Shown one piece after another: positions 28,793-36,675 of a DNA stretch of 64,000 bases. Source of the DNA: Aureimonas endophytica (GTDB taxonomy: Bacteria; Pseudomonadota; Alphaproteobacteria; Rhizobiales; Rhizobiaceae); assembly GCF_014642635.1 (NCBI RefSeq), contig NZ_BMIQ01000004.1, positions 62,001-126,000 on the forward strand, read 5' to 3'. Both the position numbers and the translations under genes were made by a program. The notes under the pieces are model-generated. The model was given only the letters and a program-made list of their open reading frames with translations, was not told where the DNA came from and searched no databases. Each line of letters begins with the position of its first letter. The first letter of the stretch is position 1.

Positions 28793-28989
28793 CAGCGCCC
28801 GCCGGCGTCGAGGGCAGCCAGTTCCCGGCAGAAGGCGAGGGCGATCGCGGCGAGCGGCTCCTTGGCCTTTTCCTCCGCCACCGCCTTGGCGAGCGCGAAA
28901 TGCACGGCTTCCGTGAGACCCGAGCGGCGCAGCCGCGCCAGCTCGCGCGCTAGGGCATCGGTCTCGGCATGTTTCACGTGAAACGGCAC
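28792..28989 (-). CDS. vapB: VapB-type antitoxin (PSK_trans_fac family)
   Basis: A 65-residue antitoxin that should bind VapC and repress the operon. It starts MPFHVKHAETDALARELARL and continues SGLTEAVHFALAKAV, the ribbon-helix-helix-like pattern of the Rv0623/PSK_trans_fac group. The codons for Pro-Phe-His-Val-Lys-His contain a near-perfect parS (28970-28985). Just upstream lies a set of CGTCTATCCC half-sites that look like its operator. It is the first gene of the vapB-vapC operon. Confidence 0.9.
   Translation of the reverse strand: MPFHVKHAETDALARELARLRRSGLTEAVHFALAKAVAEEKAKEPLAAIALAFCRELAALDAGGR
28970..28985. promoter_or_regulatory. parS site 3 (inside the vapB start)
   Basis: TGTTTCACGTGAAACG matches the parS consensus at 15 of 16 positions. 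It lies within the first codons of vapB. Confidence 0.88.
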
Positions 28990-28996
28990 GGGCCAT

Positions 28997-29046
28997 CCGG
29001 GATAGACGAAATCGGCTAGCCGTCTATCCCGTACCGTCTATCCCGG
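28997..29046. promoter_or_regulatory. Candidate vapBC operator with three half-sites
   Basis: CCGGGATAGACG (28997-29008) is the exact reverse complement of CGTCTATCCCGG (29035-29046), with another CGTCTATCCC at 29021-29030 between them. The set begins 8 bp upstream of the vapB start and fits autorepression by a VapB-VapC complex. The 10-bp repeats are spaced 14 bp apart start to start. Confidence 0.65.
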
Positions 29047-29156
29047 CAAGACCGGAGCAAGGCGGAAATTCGCGTGAAGCCCGCGCCGCGTCAAGGCCCG
29101 GCTTGGCGCCGGCGCGCGAGCGGGTTATCCCCGCCCCACCAGAATTGGAGGATTTC

Positions 29157-29405
29157 ATGAGCGACGTGCTGCCGGACCGCCTCTCGGCCGATCCCGAAAG
29201 CCCCTTCTTCGACGCCGATCTCCTGGAGCGCGGCGTCGGCGTGCGCTTCAAGGGCGCCGAGAAGACCAATGTCGAGGAATATTGCGTCAGCGAGGGTTGG
29301 ATCCGCGTCGCCGCCGGCAATTCCAAGGACCGTCGCGGCCGGCCGATGACCCTGAAGCTGAAGGGCCCGGTCGAGGTCTGGCTGAAGGACGCCGAGGCAA
29401 GCTGA
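29157..29405 (+). CDS. DUF3297 family protein
   Basis: An 82-residue protein of the DUF3297 family, unknown in function. Characteristic segments are LPDRLSADPESPFFDADLLE, RGVGVRFKGAEKTNVEEYCV and MTLKLKGPVEVWL. A TTGGAGGA ribosome-binding site precedes the ATG at 29157. It is small, soluble and probably beta-rich. It precedes the second Uma2 gene and hisF on the same strand. Confidence 0.88.
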   Translation: MSDVLPDRLSADPESPFFDADLLERGVGVRFKGAEKTNVEEYCVSEGWIRVAAGNSKDRRGRPMTLKLKGPVEVWLKDAEAS

Positions 29406-29437
29406 CTCTCGGATCGGGCTCGCCTATAGTCCCGCCC

Positions 29438-30007
29438 ATGACCGTCCAGTTCCCCGCCGCGAAAACCTGGACCGCCGATGAGTTCCTGCGCTCGGCCGAA
29501 AGGCACGAGGGCAGGTTCGAACTCGTGGACGGGCGGATCGCCGACGTGATGATCGATGTCACGCGCGATCACGTCCGCCTCGCGACGCGGCTGATCCTGG
29601 CGCTCGGCACTCGGCTGGATCCTGAAATCTACGATGTTGGCACGGCGGATTTCGGCGTAAAAATCTCGCCGCGCGGCGTGCGGTTGCCGGATGTCTTCGT
29701 CGATCGTTTCGCCGGGGGCGAGGGCCGGGATCTCGGGGCACCCGCTCCGGTGCTTCTCGCCGAGATCCTCTCGCCCTCGTCCTTCGCCCGCGACTTCAAG
29801 CCGAAGGCGGTCGAATATACGAGCCTGCCGACGCTCCTCCATTATCTCGTCCTGTCGCCGGACGAGCCGCGCCTCTGGTTCTGGAGCCGGGACGAGGCCG
29901 GCGGTTTCGCCGAGCCGGCGCTTCTCGAAGGGCCGGAGGCGCAACTCGAGCTTGCGGGCCTCAGTCTCTCACTGCCTCTTGCGGAACTCTATCGCGGCAT
30001 CGCATAA
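29438..30007 (+). CDS. Uma2 family (DUF820) restriction-endonuclease-fold protein
   Basis: A 189-residue Uma2/DUF820 protein. It has the N-terminal RFELVDGRIADVMI, the central VRLPDVFVDRFAGG and APVLLAEILSPSSFARDF with the acidic active-site region, and KAVEYTSLPTLLHYLVLSPD. The family has a PD-(D/E)XK-like fold without a known role. It is a distant paralogue of the protein at 5019. It lies just upstream of hisF, where hisA or hisH would often be found. Confidence 0.85.
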   Translation: MTVQFPAAKTWTADEFLRSAERHEGRFELVDGRIADVMIDVTRDHVRLATRLILALGTRLDPEIYDVGTADFGVKISPRGVRLPDVFVDRFAGGEGRDLGAPAPVLLAEILSPSSFARDFKPKAVEYTSLPTLLHYLVLSPDEPRLWFWSRDEAGGFAEPALLEGPEAQLELAGLSLSLPLAELYRGIA

Positions 30008-30034
30008 GGCGCGCAATCTCTTCCGGGGTGTCCG

Positions 30035-30841
30035 ATGACCCTGAAATGCCGCATCATCCCCTGTCTCGACGTCAAGGACGGCCGCGTGGTCAAGGGCGTC
30101 AATTTCGAGGGCCTCGTCGATGCCGGCGATCCGGTCGAGGCGGCGACGGCCTATGACGCGGCGGGGGCGGACGAACTCTGCTTTCTCGACATCACAGCCT
30201 CGTCCGAGAACCGCGACACGATCCTCGACGTCGTCGCTCGCACCGCCGAGCGCTGCTTCATGCCGGTGACGGTGGGCGGCGGCGTGCGGGAGGTCATGGA
30301 TTTCCGCCGTCTGCTTCTGGCCGGCGCCGATAAGGTCTCGGTCAACACGGCGGCGGTGAAGCGGCCGGAGCTCGTCGCCGAGGCGGCCGACAAGTTCGGC
30401 GACCAATGCGTCGTCGTCGCGATCGACGCCAAGCGCGTCTCCGCCGTCGGCGAGGCGCCGCGCTGGGAGATCTTCACCCATGGCGGCCGGCAGGCGACCG
30501 GCCTCGACGCGATCGAATTCGCCCGCCGCGTCACGGCGCTCGGCGCCGGCGAGATCCTTCTCACCTCGATGGATCGCGACGGCACCAAGGCCGGCTTCGA
30601 TCTCGAACTGACGCGGGCGGTGAGCGACGCGGTGCCCGTGCCGGTGATCGCCTCCGGCGGGGTCGGCACGCTCGATCATCTGGTGGCGGGCGTGCGCGAG
30701 GGCGGGGCGAACGCGGTTCTCGCGGCCTCGATCTTCCATTTCGGCACGCATACGATCGCCGAGGCGAAGGCCCATATGGCGGCGGCGGGTCTGCCCGTCC
30801 GCCAGGACCCCGGCAGCGCCGGCCTGGCGGTGGCCTCGTGA
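30035..30841 (+). CDS. hisF: Imidazole glycerol phosphate synthase subunit HisF
   Basis: Cyclase subunit that forms imidazole glycerol phosphate and AICAR from PRFAR, using ammonia from HisH. The 268-residue (beta/alpha)8 barrel has catalytic aspartates D12 ([16 protein letters not shown]) and D131 (VVAIDAKRV), and phosphate-binding VIASGGVG. It overlaps hisE by 4 bp (GTGA). hisH and hisA are not in the window. Confidence 0.97.
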   Translation: MTLKCRIIPCLDVKDGRVVKGVNFEGLVDAGDPVEAATAYDAAGADELCFLDITASSENRDTILDVVARTAERCFMPVTVGGGVREVMDFRRLLLAGADKVSVNTAAVKRPELVAEAADKFGDQCVVVAIDAKRVSAVGEAPRWEIFTHGGRQATGLDAIEFARRVTALGAGEILLTSMDRDGTKAGFDLELTRAVSDAVPVPVIASGGVGTLDHLVAGVREGGANAVLAASIFHFGTHTIAEAKAHMAAAGLPVRQDPGSAGLAVAS

Positions 30842-31167
30842 GCGCCTTCACCCTCGCCGATCTGGAACGGATCGTCGCCGGCCGCGCGACCTCCGACGAT
30901 CCGTCCTCCTATACCGCCAAGCTCGTGCGCAAGGGTCTGCCGAAGACGGCGAAGAAGCTCGGCGAGGAGGCGGTTGAGGCGGTGATCGCGGCGCTGACCG
31001 AGGACGAGGCGGGTCTCGTCGGCGAAAGCGCCGATCTTCTCTACCATCTTCTCGTGGTGCTCCATCTGCGCCGGGTGCCGCTCGACGCGGTGATGGCCGA
31101 ACTCGAACGGCGCACGGCCGAAACGGGTCTTGAGGAAAAGGCGCGGCGTCCGGCCGAGGAGCGCTGA
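30838..31167 (+). CDS. hisE: Phosphoribosyl-ATP pyrophosphohydrolase
   Basis: Hydrolyses phosphoribosyl-ATP to phosphoribosyl-AMP, the second histidine step. The 109-residue protein has the MazG-like core [20 protein letters not shown], then [10 protein letters not shown] and [14 protein letters not shown] with the metal-binding glutamates and aspartate. The GTG start at 30838 overlaps the hisF stop codon, so it is translationally coupled. coaA follows after 5 bp, the common hisF-hisE-coaA order in rhizobia. Confidence 0.95.
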   Translation: MSAFTLADLERIVAGRATSDDPSSYTAKLVRKGLPKTAKKLGEEAVEAVIAALTEDEAGLVGESADLLYHLLVVLHLRRVPLDAVMAELERRTAETGLEEKARRPAEER

Positions 31168-31172
31168 GCCGG

Positions 31173-32129
31173 ATGGACCAGCTCGTCCCTTCGCAATTCT
31201 CGCCCTATCGTTTCTTCGCGGCCGAGGAATGGGGGCGGTTCCGCGCCGGCCAGCCGCTGACGCTGACGGAAGAGGAGGTGCGGCGCCTGCGCTCGCTCGG
31301 CGATCCGGTGGATCTCGATGAGGTCGGCCGCATCTTCCTGCCGATCTCGCGGCTGCTTTCCGCCCATGTCGAGGCGAGCCAGCTCTTGTTCCGCCAACGC
31401 CGCCGCTTTCTCGAAGGACAGGATTCGGTCAAGACGCCCTTCATCATCGGCATCGCCGGCTCGGTCGCCGTCGGCAAGTCCACCACGGCCCGCATCCTGA
31501 AGGAATTGCTGGCCCGATGGCCCTCCTCGCCGAAGGTCGACCTCGTCACCACCGACGGTTTTCTCTACCCCAACGCGGTGCTGGACGCGGAAGGCCTGAT
31601 GCGCCGCAAGGGCTTTCCGGAGAGCTACGACGTCCCGCGCATCCTGCGCTTCCTGTCCGATCTCAAGGCGGGCGTCCGCCATGTCGAGGCGCCGGTCTAT
31701 TCGCATCTCGTCTATGACGTGGTGAAGGGCGCGAGCGTCGCCGTCGATCAGCCGGATATCCTGATCTTCGAAGGGCTGAACGTCCTCCAGGTGCGGCCGA
31801 TGCCGCCGGACGGCAAGGCGGTGCCCTTCGTCTCCGACTTCTTCGACTATGCGATCTATATCGATGCCGAGGAGGCCGATATCCGACGCTGGTATCTCGA
31901 CCGCTTCATGCGGCTGCGCGACACCGCCTTCCGCGATCCGCAGAGCTTCTTCCACCGCTATGCCGCGATCGGCGAGACGGAAGCGCTCGACATCGCCGAA
32001 GGCCTCTGGCGCGACATCAACGCCCGCAATCTCCACGAGAACATCCTGCCGACCCGGCCGCGCGCCGACCTGATCCTGCACAAAGGCGAGAACCACCGCG
32101 TCGATCAGGTGGCGCTGCGCAAACTCTAG
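31173..32129 (+). CDS. coaA: Pantothenate kinase, type I
   Basis: Phosphorylates pantothenate, the committed and feedback-controlled step of CoA synthesis. The 318-residue protein has P-loop [27 protein letters not shown], the substrate region [16 protein letters not shown], and FEGLNVLQV. It follows hisE by 5 bp in an operon. With coaE at 20200, two CoA-pathway genes lie near the origin candidate. Confidence 0.96.
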   Translation: MDQLVPSQFSPYRFFAAEEWGRFRAGQPLTLTEEEVRRLRSLGDPVDLDEVGRIFLPISRLLSAHVEASQLLFRQRRRFLEGQDSVKTPFIIGIAGSVAVGKSTTARILKELLARWPSSPKVDLVTTDGFLYPNAVLDAEGLMRRKGFPESYDVPRILRFLSDLKAGVRHVEAPVYSHLVYDVVKGASVAVDQPDILIFEGLNVLQVRPMPPDGKAVPFVSDFFDYAIYIDAEEADIRRWYLDRFMRLRDTAFRDPQSFFHRYAAIGETEALDIAEGLWRDINARNLHENILPTRPRADLILHKGENHRVDQVALRKL

Positions 32130-32136
32130 TTCGCGC

Positions 32137-32715
32137 ATGATCCCCATCCTCACCACGGGCCGCCTGCTGCTCCGGCCGCTGGAACTCACTGATGCGGCCG
32201 CGATCCAGGCGGTCTTTCCGCAATGGGAGATCGTGCGGTTCCTGTCGAAGACCGTTCCCTGGCCCTATCCGGCCGATGGCGCGGAAACCTATCTGCGGGA
32301 CGTCGCGCTGCCGGCCATGGCGCGCGGCACCGAATGGCACTGGACGCTTCGGCCGCGCGACGCGCCGCTGACGCTGATCGGCCTGATCAGCCTGATGGAC
32401 CGGCCGGACGAGAACCGTGGCTTCTGGCTCGATCCCGTCTGGCAGGGTCGGGGGCTGATGACGGAAGCGGTCGAGGCCGTCACCGATTTCTGGTTCGAGA
32501 GTTTGGGGCGCGAGGTGTTGCGGGCGCCGAAGGCCGCGGCGAACCGGGCCTCGCGCCGTCTGTCGGAGCGAACCGGCATGCGTTTGGTGGCGACGGCGGA
32601 GCGCGCCTATGTCGGGGGTCCGATGCCGGGGGAACTCTGGGAGATCACCCGCGACGAATGGCGCGCCCGGCGGTGCGCGGCGACGGAAGAGCACCCGATT
32701 CCGGCGGACGATTGA
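32137..32715 (+). CDS. GNAT family N-acetyltransferase (RimJ/RimL-like)
   Basis: A 192-residue GNAT acetyltransferase of the RimJ/RimL-like subgroup. It begins with the typical TTGRLLLRPLELTDAAAI, has the beta-4/acetyl-CoA region GFWLDPVWQGRGLMTEAVEA, and a late ANRASRRLSERTGMR block. The acceptor could be a protein N-terminus or a small molecule. It starts 7 bp after coaA and may be read from the same transcript. Confidence 0.88.
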   Translation: MIPILTTGRLLLRPLELTDAAAIQAVFPQWEIVRFLSKTVPWPYPADGAETYLRDVALPAMARGTEWHWTLRPRDAPLTLIGLISLMDRPDENRGFWLDPVWQGRGLMTEAVEAVTDFWFESLGREVLRAPKAAANRASRRLSERTGMRLVATAERAYVGGPMPGELWEITRDEWRARRCAATEEHPIPADD

Positions 32716-32776
32716 GGCCGCGTTCACGCCGACGGGGCGCGACAAGGCGGCGGACGGCCGCTAGAAGACGACGATC

Positions 32777-33619
32777 ATGAAGGCTGGAGCGTTCCACGTG
32801 AAACAATCGCCGCGCCGGTTCGGGACCTATGAGGTGCTGCGTCTTAAGGACGGCGTGTTCGAGGCCGGGCCGGAGGTGCTCATCCATGCCTCGGGCGAAG
32901 CGGCGCGCGAGCGGCTTCGTGCCGAATGGGGCGAGGCGCGTATCCGGATCGACGTCAATGCCTTCCTTCTGCGCGATGCGTCCGGCGTGACGCTGGTCGA
33001 TGCCGGCACCGGCCCGGAGTGGGGGCCGAATTTCGGCCATCTGCGGCAGGAGCTGGCGGCTCTCGGCATCGCGCGCGGCGATGTCCGGCGCGTGATCCTG
33101 ACACATATTCACGGCGACCATGCGCTCGGCCTCTTCGACGGCGAGGAGCGCTATTTCCCGGAGGCCGAGATCCTGGTGCCGATGGCCGATCTCGCCTTCT
33201 TTCTCGACCCCCGCCAGCGCGAGCGCCTGCCGAAGGCGCGCCAGGGCGCCTTCGATATCGCGGAGCGGCTGAAACGCCTCTATGGCGCGCGGCTCGTGCC
33301 GATCATGGAGGGCATCATACTTCCCGGTATCGAAGCCGTGGCGCTGCCCGGCCATACGCCGGGCCATACGGGCTATCTCCTGCGTGATGCCGCCGGCGGG
33401 CTGCTGCTCTGGGCCGATGCGCTGCATCTGGAAGAGCATCAGGCGCGCGATCCCAATGTCGGCCTCGCCTTCGACATCGACCCCGAAGTCGCTGCCCTGA
33501 CGCGCCGGAGCATTCTCGAACGCGCGGCGCGCCAGGGCTGGATCGTCTGCGGCGGCCATCTGCCCGATTTCCGCTGGGTGCGGGCCGAGGGGCAGGGCTT
33601 CCGGCTGCTCCCCGCCTGA
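32777..33619 (+). CDS. Metallo-beta-lactamase fold hydrolase
   Basis: A 280-residue metallo-beta-lactamase-fold hydrolase. The metal motif HxHxDH appears as THIHGDHALGLF, and further ligands are in ALPGHTPGHTGYLL, LLWADALHLEEH and CGGHLPDF. Substrate unknown; it resembles the lactonase/MBL-fold hydrolase branch rather than true beta-lactamases. The first codons, MKAGAFHVKQ, contain a parS-like sequence (32790-32805). There is no signal peptide. Confidence 0.88.
   Translation: MKAGAFHVKQSPRRFGTYEVLRLKDGVFEAGPEVLIHASGEAARERLRAEWGEARIRIDVNAFLLRDASGVTLVDAGTGPEWGPNFGHLRQELAALGIARGDVRRVILTHIHGDHALGLFDGEERYFPEAEILVPMADLAFFLDPRQRERLPKARQGAFDIAERLKRLYGARLVPIMEGIILPGIEAVALPGHTPGHTGYLLRDAAGGLLLWADALHLEEHQARDPNVGLAFDIDPEVAALTRRSILERAARQGWIVCGGHLPDFRWVRAEGQGFRLLPA
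32790..32805. promoter_or_regulatory. parS-like site 4 (inside the MBL gene start)
   Basis: CGTTCCACGTGAAACA matches the parS consensus at 14 of 16 positions. One of the mismatches (T to C) falls in the left half of the core. It lies in the codons for Ala-Phe-His-Val-Lys. Confidence 0.65.
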
Positions 33620-33699
33620 CACGGGCACCGGCCGACCGGTGCCCGGATCGGAACGTCGGGGACCCGGCAAGCGGGCAGGGCCGCGCCGATCGCTTCCCA

Positions 33700-34443
33700 T
33701 CAAATCTGCGCTAGACCGCCGTCGACGAAAAGCTCAATGCCGTTGACATAGGCCGAGTCGGGCGAGGCGAGGAAGCGCACGACATGGGCGATGTCGTCCG
33801 GCTGGCCGATCCGGCCGGCGGGCGCGGCGTCCGCCGCCCAGGCCTCGAAGGCTTCCAGCTTGCCGGCGTCCTGGCCTTGCAGCTGCTCCACCAGCGGCGT
33901 GCGCACCGGGCCGGGGCTGACCGTGTTGACGCGGATGCGCCGGGTGCGCAGGTCGTTCGCCCAGGAACGGGCGAAGGAGCGCACCGCCGCCTTCGAGGCG
34001 TTGTAGACGCTGAGATTCGGCATGCCCTTGATCGAGACAATCGAGCCGATGAGGATCACCGAAGCGCCGTCCGACAGCCGGCCGAGCAGCCCCTGCACCG
34101 TGAAGAACAGGCCCCGGACATTGAGATCGAAGGTGCGGTCGAAATCGGCCTGGCTCGTCTGGCCGAAGACCGTCGTCTCGGCCGTGCCGGCATTGGCGAC
34201 CAACGTGTCGAGGATCACGCCGTCCGCTGCCAGCCGTTCGGCAACGAGCGCGATGTCGCCGAGATCGGCCATATCGGCCTGAAGTCCGACCACGCCCGGA
34301 ATGTCCCGCTCGGCGGCGTCGAGCTTGGCCCGGTCGCGGCCCGTCACATAGACGCGGCGGCCCGTCGCCGCCAGAACTTCCGCCGTCGCTCGGCCGATGC
34401 CGGCCGTGCCGCCCGTGACCAGAGCCGCCTTGATGTCAGTCAT
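33700..34443 (-). CDS. Short-chain dehydrogenase/reductase
   Basis: A 247-residue classical SDR oxidoreductase. It has the nucleotide-binding TGGTAGIG, NAG in LVANAGTAE, the catalytic serine in LIGSIVSIKG, and YNASK with the catalytic tyrosine and lysine, followed by VSPGPVRTP. The arginine pattern after the second strand (VTGRDRAKL) suggests NADP. The substrate is unknown. It is divergent from an ArsR-type regulator, across a palindrome that is probably their shared operator. Confidence 0.93.
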   Translation of the reverse strand: MTDIKAALVTGGTAGIGRATAEVLAATGRRVYVTGRDRAKLDAAERDIPGVVGLQADMADLGDIALVAERLAADGVILDTLVANAGTAETTVFGQTSQADFDRTFDLNVRGLFFTVQGLLGRLSDGASVILIGSIVSIKGMPNLSVYNASKAAVRSFARSWANDLRTRRIRVNTVSPGPVRTPLVEQLQGQDAGKLEAFEAWAADAAPAGRIGQPDDIAHVVRFLASPDSAYVNGIELFVDGGLAQI

Positions 34444-34458
34444 CGCAATTCTCCGTTG

Positions 34459-34491
34459 GTTCGGAACTACGATAGTACGATAATTCCGAAC
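34459..34491. promoter_or_regulatory. Candidate operator between the SDR and ArsR-type genes
   Basis: Perfect arms GTTCGGAA (34459-34466) and TTCCGAAC (34484-34491) flank a centre of 17 bp that repeats TACGATA twice. It sits between the divergent starts and is less GC-rich than the surroundings. It fits a dimeric winged-helix repressor. Confidence 0.65.
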
Positions 34492-34540
34492 AATGGAAAT
34501 CGCAATCGGTTCGTGCTACATCCTCGCCGTGCCGAGTTTT

Positions 34541-34864
34541 ATGCATCCCCCCGCCGAAGCTCTGGAGCTTCACCACGTCCTCTCCGCGCTCGCGGACCCG
34601 ACGCGGCTTCAGATCGTGCGCGAACTCCATCGCGCCGGGAACGGCCTGAACTGCATGAATGCCGCCGCGCCGTTCTGCCGGGTGCCGAAATCCACCCTGA
34701 GCGGCCATTTCCGCGTGCTGCGCGAGAGCGGGATCGTCACGACGACGAAGCGCGGCGTCGAGAACATCAATGTCCTGCGCTACGACGATCTCGAGGCGCG
34801 CTTTCCCGGTCTGCTGCCGACCATCCTCGGCTTCGTGCCGGCGCCCGAACCCGTCACGGTCTGA
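34541..34864 (+). CDS. ArsR-type winged-helix transcriptional regulator
   Basis: A 107-residue regulator. It starts MHPPAEALELHHVLSALADP and continues TRLQIVREL, then KSTLSGHFRVLRESGIV, the recognition region of ArsR family proteins. It has two cysteines in NCMNAAAPFC, not in the usual metal-binding CxC arrangement of ArsR, so a redox or small-molecule signal is possible. An ATG 48 bp upstream (34493) is an alternative start but would lie at the edge of the operator. It is divergent from the SDR gene, which it probably represses. Confidence 0.85.
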   Translation: MHPPAEALELHHVLSALADPTRLQIVRELHRAGNGLNCMNAAAPFCRVPKSTLSGHFRVLRESGIVTTTKRGVENINVLRYDDLEARFPGLLPTILGFVPAPEPVTV

Positions 34865-34892
34865 TCGGGGGGACGAGAGCCTCACGCCGCTT

Positions 34893-35780
34893 TCACCCGA
34901 CCGCCAGCAGGGCGTCCGCGAAGGCGTCCGGCGCTTCCTGCGGCAGGTTGTGGCCGGCGCCCGGCACGATGCGCTGCTGATAGGGGCCGGTGAAATGCGT
35001 CGCGTCTGTATCCTCCGGCGACGGCGGATCGACGCCATCATCGGCGCCATGGAGCGCGATGGTCGGCACCGCGATCGGCGGCTGCGCGGCGAGCCGCGCC
35101 TCGATCGCGTCGAGACGGGGATCGCCCGCGACGCCGCCGAAGCGGTGGCGGTAGGAATGGATCACGATCTCGACGAAGTCCGGATTGTCGAAGGCGCGGG
35201 CCGTCGCGTCGAAGGTGGCGGCGTCGAAGGTCCAGCTCGGCGACCACAGGCGCCAGATATAGCGGCAGAGCTCGCGACGGTTTTCCGAAAGGCCCCGCCG
35301 TCCCCGTTCGGAATGGAAGTAATATTGGTACCAGAAGCGGTGCTCGGCCTCCGGCGCCTCCGGCTCCGAGCCTTGCGGGATGTTCTGGATGTTGTAGCCG
35401 GTGCCGCCGCTGACGAGACCGGTGACGCGTTCGGGATGCAGCGCGGCGACGATGCAGGCGGCGCGTCCGCCCCAGTCGTAGCCGCCGAGCACGGCTCGCG
35501 GGATCGCCAGCGCGTCCATGAAGGCGAGAAGATCGATGCCGAGCGCCGCCTGCTGCCCGGAGCGCGGCGTGTCGAGCGAAAGGAAGCGCGTCGCGCCATA
35601 GCCCCGCAGATAGGGCACGAGGCAACGCCGTCCCGCCGCCGCGAGGCGCGCCGCCACCCCGCCATAGGCATGGACGTCATAGGGAAAGCCGTGGAGCAGG
35701 ATCACCGGCGGGGCCGTGCCGCCCGTCGGACCCAGCTCCAGATAGGCGATGGCGAGATCACCGGCTTCGACCTGCAGCAT
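34893..35780 (-). CDS. Alpha/beta hydrolase, epoxide hydrolase-like
   Basis: A 295-residue alpha/beta hydrolase. The oxyanion-hole motif is LLHGFPYDVHAY, and the nucleophile elbow is GYDWGGRAA, with aspartate as nucleophile, the type found in epoxide hydrolases and haloalkane dehalogenases rather than serine esterases. The final histidine is in GAGHNLPQEAP. The ATG at 35780 is preferred because of a GGGAG site. It is convergent with the ArsR-type regulator. The substrate is unknown. Confidence 0.88.
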   Translation of the reverse strand: MLQVEAGDLAIAYLELGPTGGTAPPVILLHGFPYDVHAYGGVAARLAAAGRRCLVPYLRGYGATRFLSLDTPRSGQQAALGIDLLAFMDALAIPRAVLGGYDWGGRAACIVAALHPERVTGLVSGGTGYNIQNIPQGSEPEAPEAEHRFWYQYYFHSERGRRGLSENRRELCRYIWRLWSPSWTFDAATFDATARAFDNPDFVEIVIHSYRHRFGGVAGDPRLDAIEARLAAQPPIAVPTIALHGADDGVDPPSPEDTDATHFTGPYQQRIVPGAGHNLPQEAPDAFADALLAVG

Positions 35781-35969
35781 GGCGTGGTCTCCCGAGCGCA
35801 CGAGGACACGGATCTAGGAGACCGGCGCCGGGCGGAAACCGCCTGCCGCGTCCCGATCCCGTCGCGAAACACGCATCATCGACCTTGCATCGTCCAGGAC
35901 GGCTCCCATGCTGTCGCGGCCGCTCCGGTCCTGGCCCCGCGGCGATTCGCAAGGCGCGGGTTCCGTTTG

Positions 35970-36530
35970 ATGGCTCTGATCGACCGCTATATCGCCATGC
36001 CGCAGTTTCACGAGACGCATCGGCTCCGCGTCGCCGCGCCGCCAGCGGCGGTGCTCGGCGCGGCGCTCGCCTATCGCGCCGAGAGCGATCCGCTGTTCCG
36101 GCGCCTGATGACCTTACGCGAATATCCGATGCGGCTGCGCCAAAGGTTCGAGCCGGATGTCCGCCCGCCGCCCGCCTTCGACATCGACGCCTTCATCCTG
36201 CTCGAACGGAACGAGAGCGAGGTGCTCTACGGGCTCGCCGGCCGGTTCTGGCGAACCGATTTCGGGCTGGTGCCCGTCGTGGACGCCGAAGCCTTCCGGC
36301 GTCTCGACACGCCCGGCATCGCCAAGCTCTGCCTCGATTTCACCGTGGCGCCGGACGGGGAGGGGAAGACGCGGCTCGGCACGGAAACGCGGGTGATCTG
36401 CACGGACGCCGCCGCCTGGCGCCGCTTCGTTCCGTATTGGCTGCTGATCCGTCCGGCGAGCGGACTGATCCGCCGACGGATCCTCGCCGGCATCGGTCGG
36501 GAGAGCGCGGTGCTGCCGGCTGAGGCCTGA
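35970..36530 (+). CDS. Hypothetical protein
   Basis: A 186-residue protein that I do not recognise. It is soluble and without a signal peptide. The pattern (HRLRVAAPPAAVLGAALAYR, then LLERNESEVLYGLAGRFWR and TETRVICTDAAAWRRFVPYW) suggests a SRPBCC/START-like fold of ligand-binding proteins, but this is only an impression. The start at ATG 35970 has no clear ribosome-binding site; a later ATG at MPQFHETHR is possible. It is not obviously in an operon. Confidence 0.6.
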   Translation: MALIDRYIAMPQFHETHRLRVAAPPAAVLGAALAYRAESDPLFRRLMTLREYPMRLRQRFEPDVRPPPAFDIDAFILLERNESEVLYGLAGRFWRTDFGLVPVVDAEAFRRLDTPGIAKLCLDFTVAPDGEGKTRLGTETRVICTDAAAWRRFVPYWLLIRPASGLIRRRILAGIGRESAVLPAEA

Positions 36531-36675
36531 TCCACAGCGCCGCGCGGCCCGGCCGCCATGCCCCCTTGCGCAATGGCGCGGCAATGTCACATTCGCCGCC
36601 TATCGAAGCGCGGCCGCCAAGGGACGGGCGGCCGCCTTGCCAGGATCAGTCCCGTCCGATCCCGACGGAGCCTTC

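Noticed and set aside
36005-36020. GTTTCACGAGACGC as a further parS site
   Set aside because: Only the left half matches; the right half is changed at several positions, and it lies inside a coding region.
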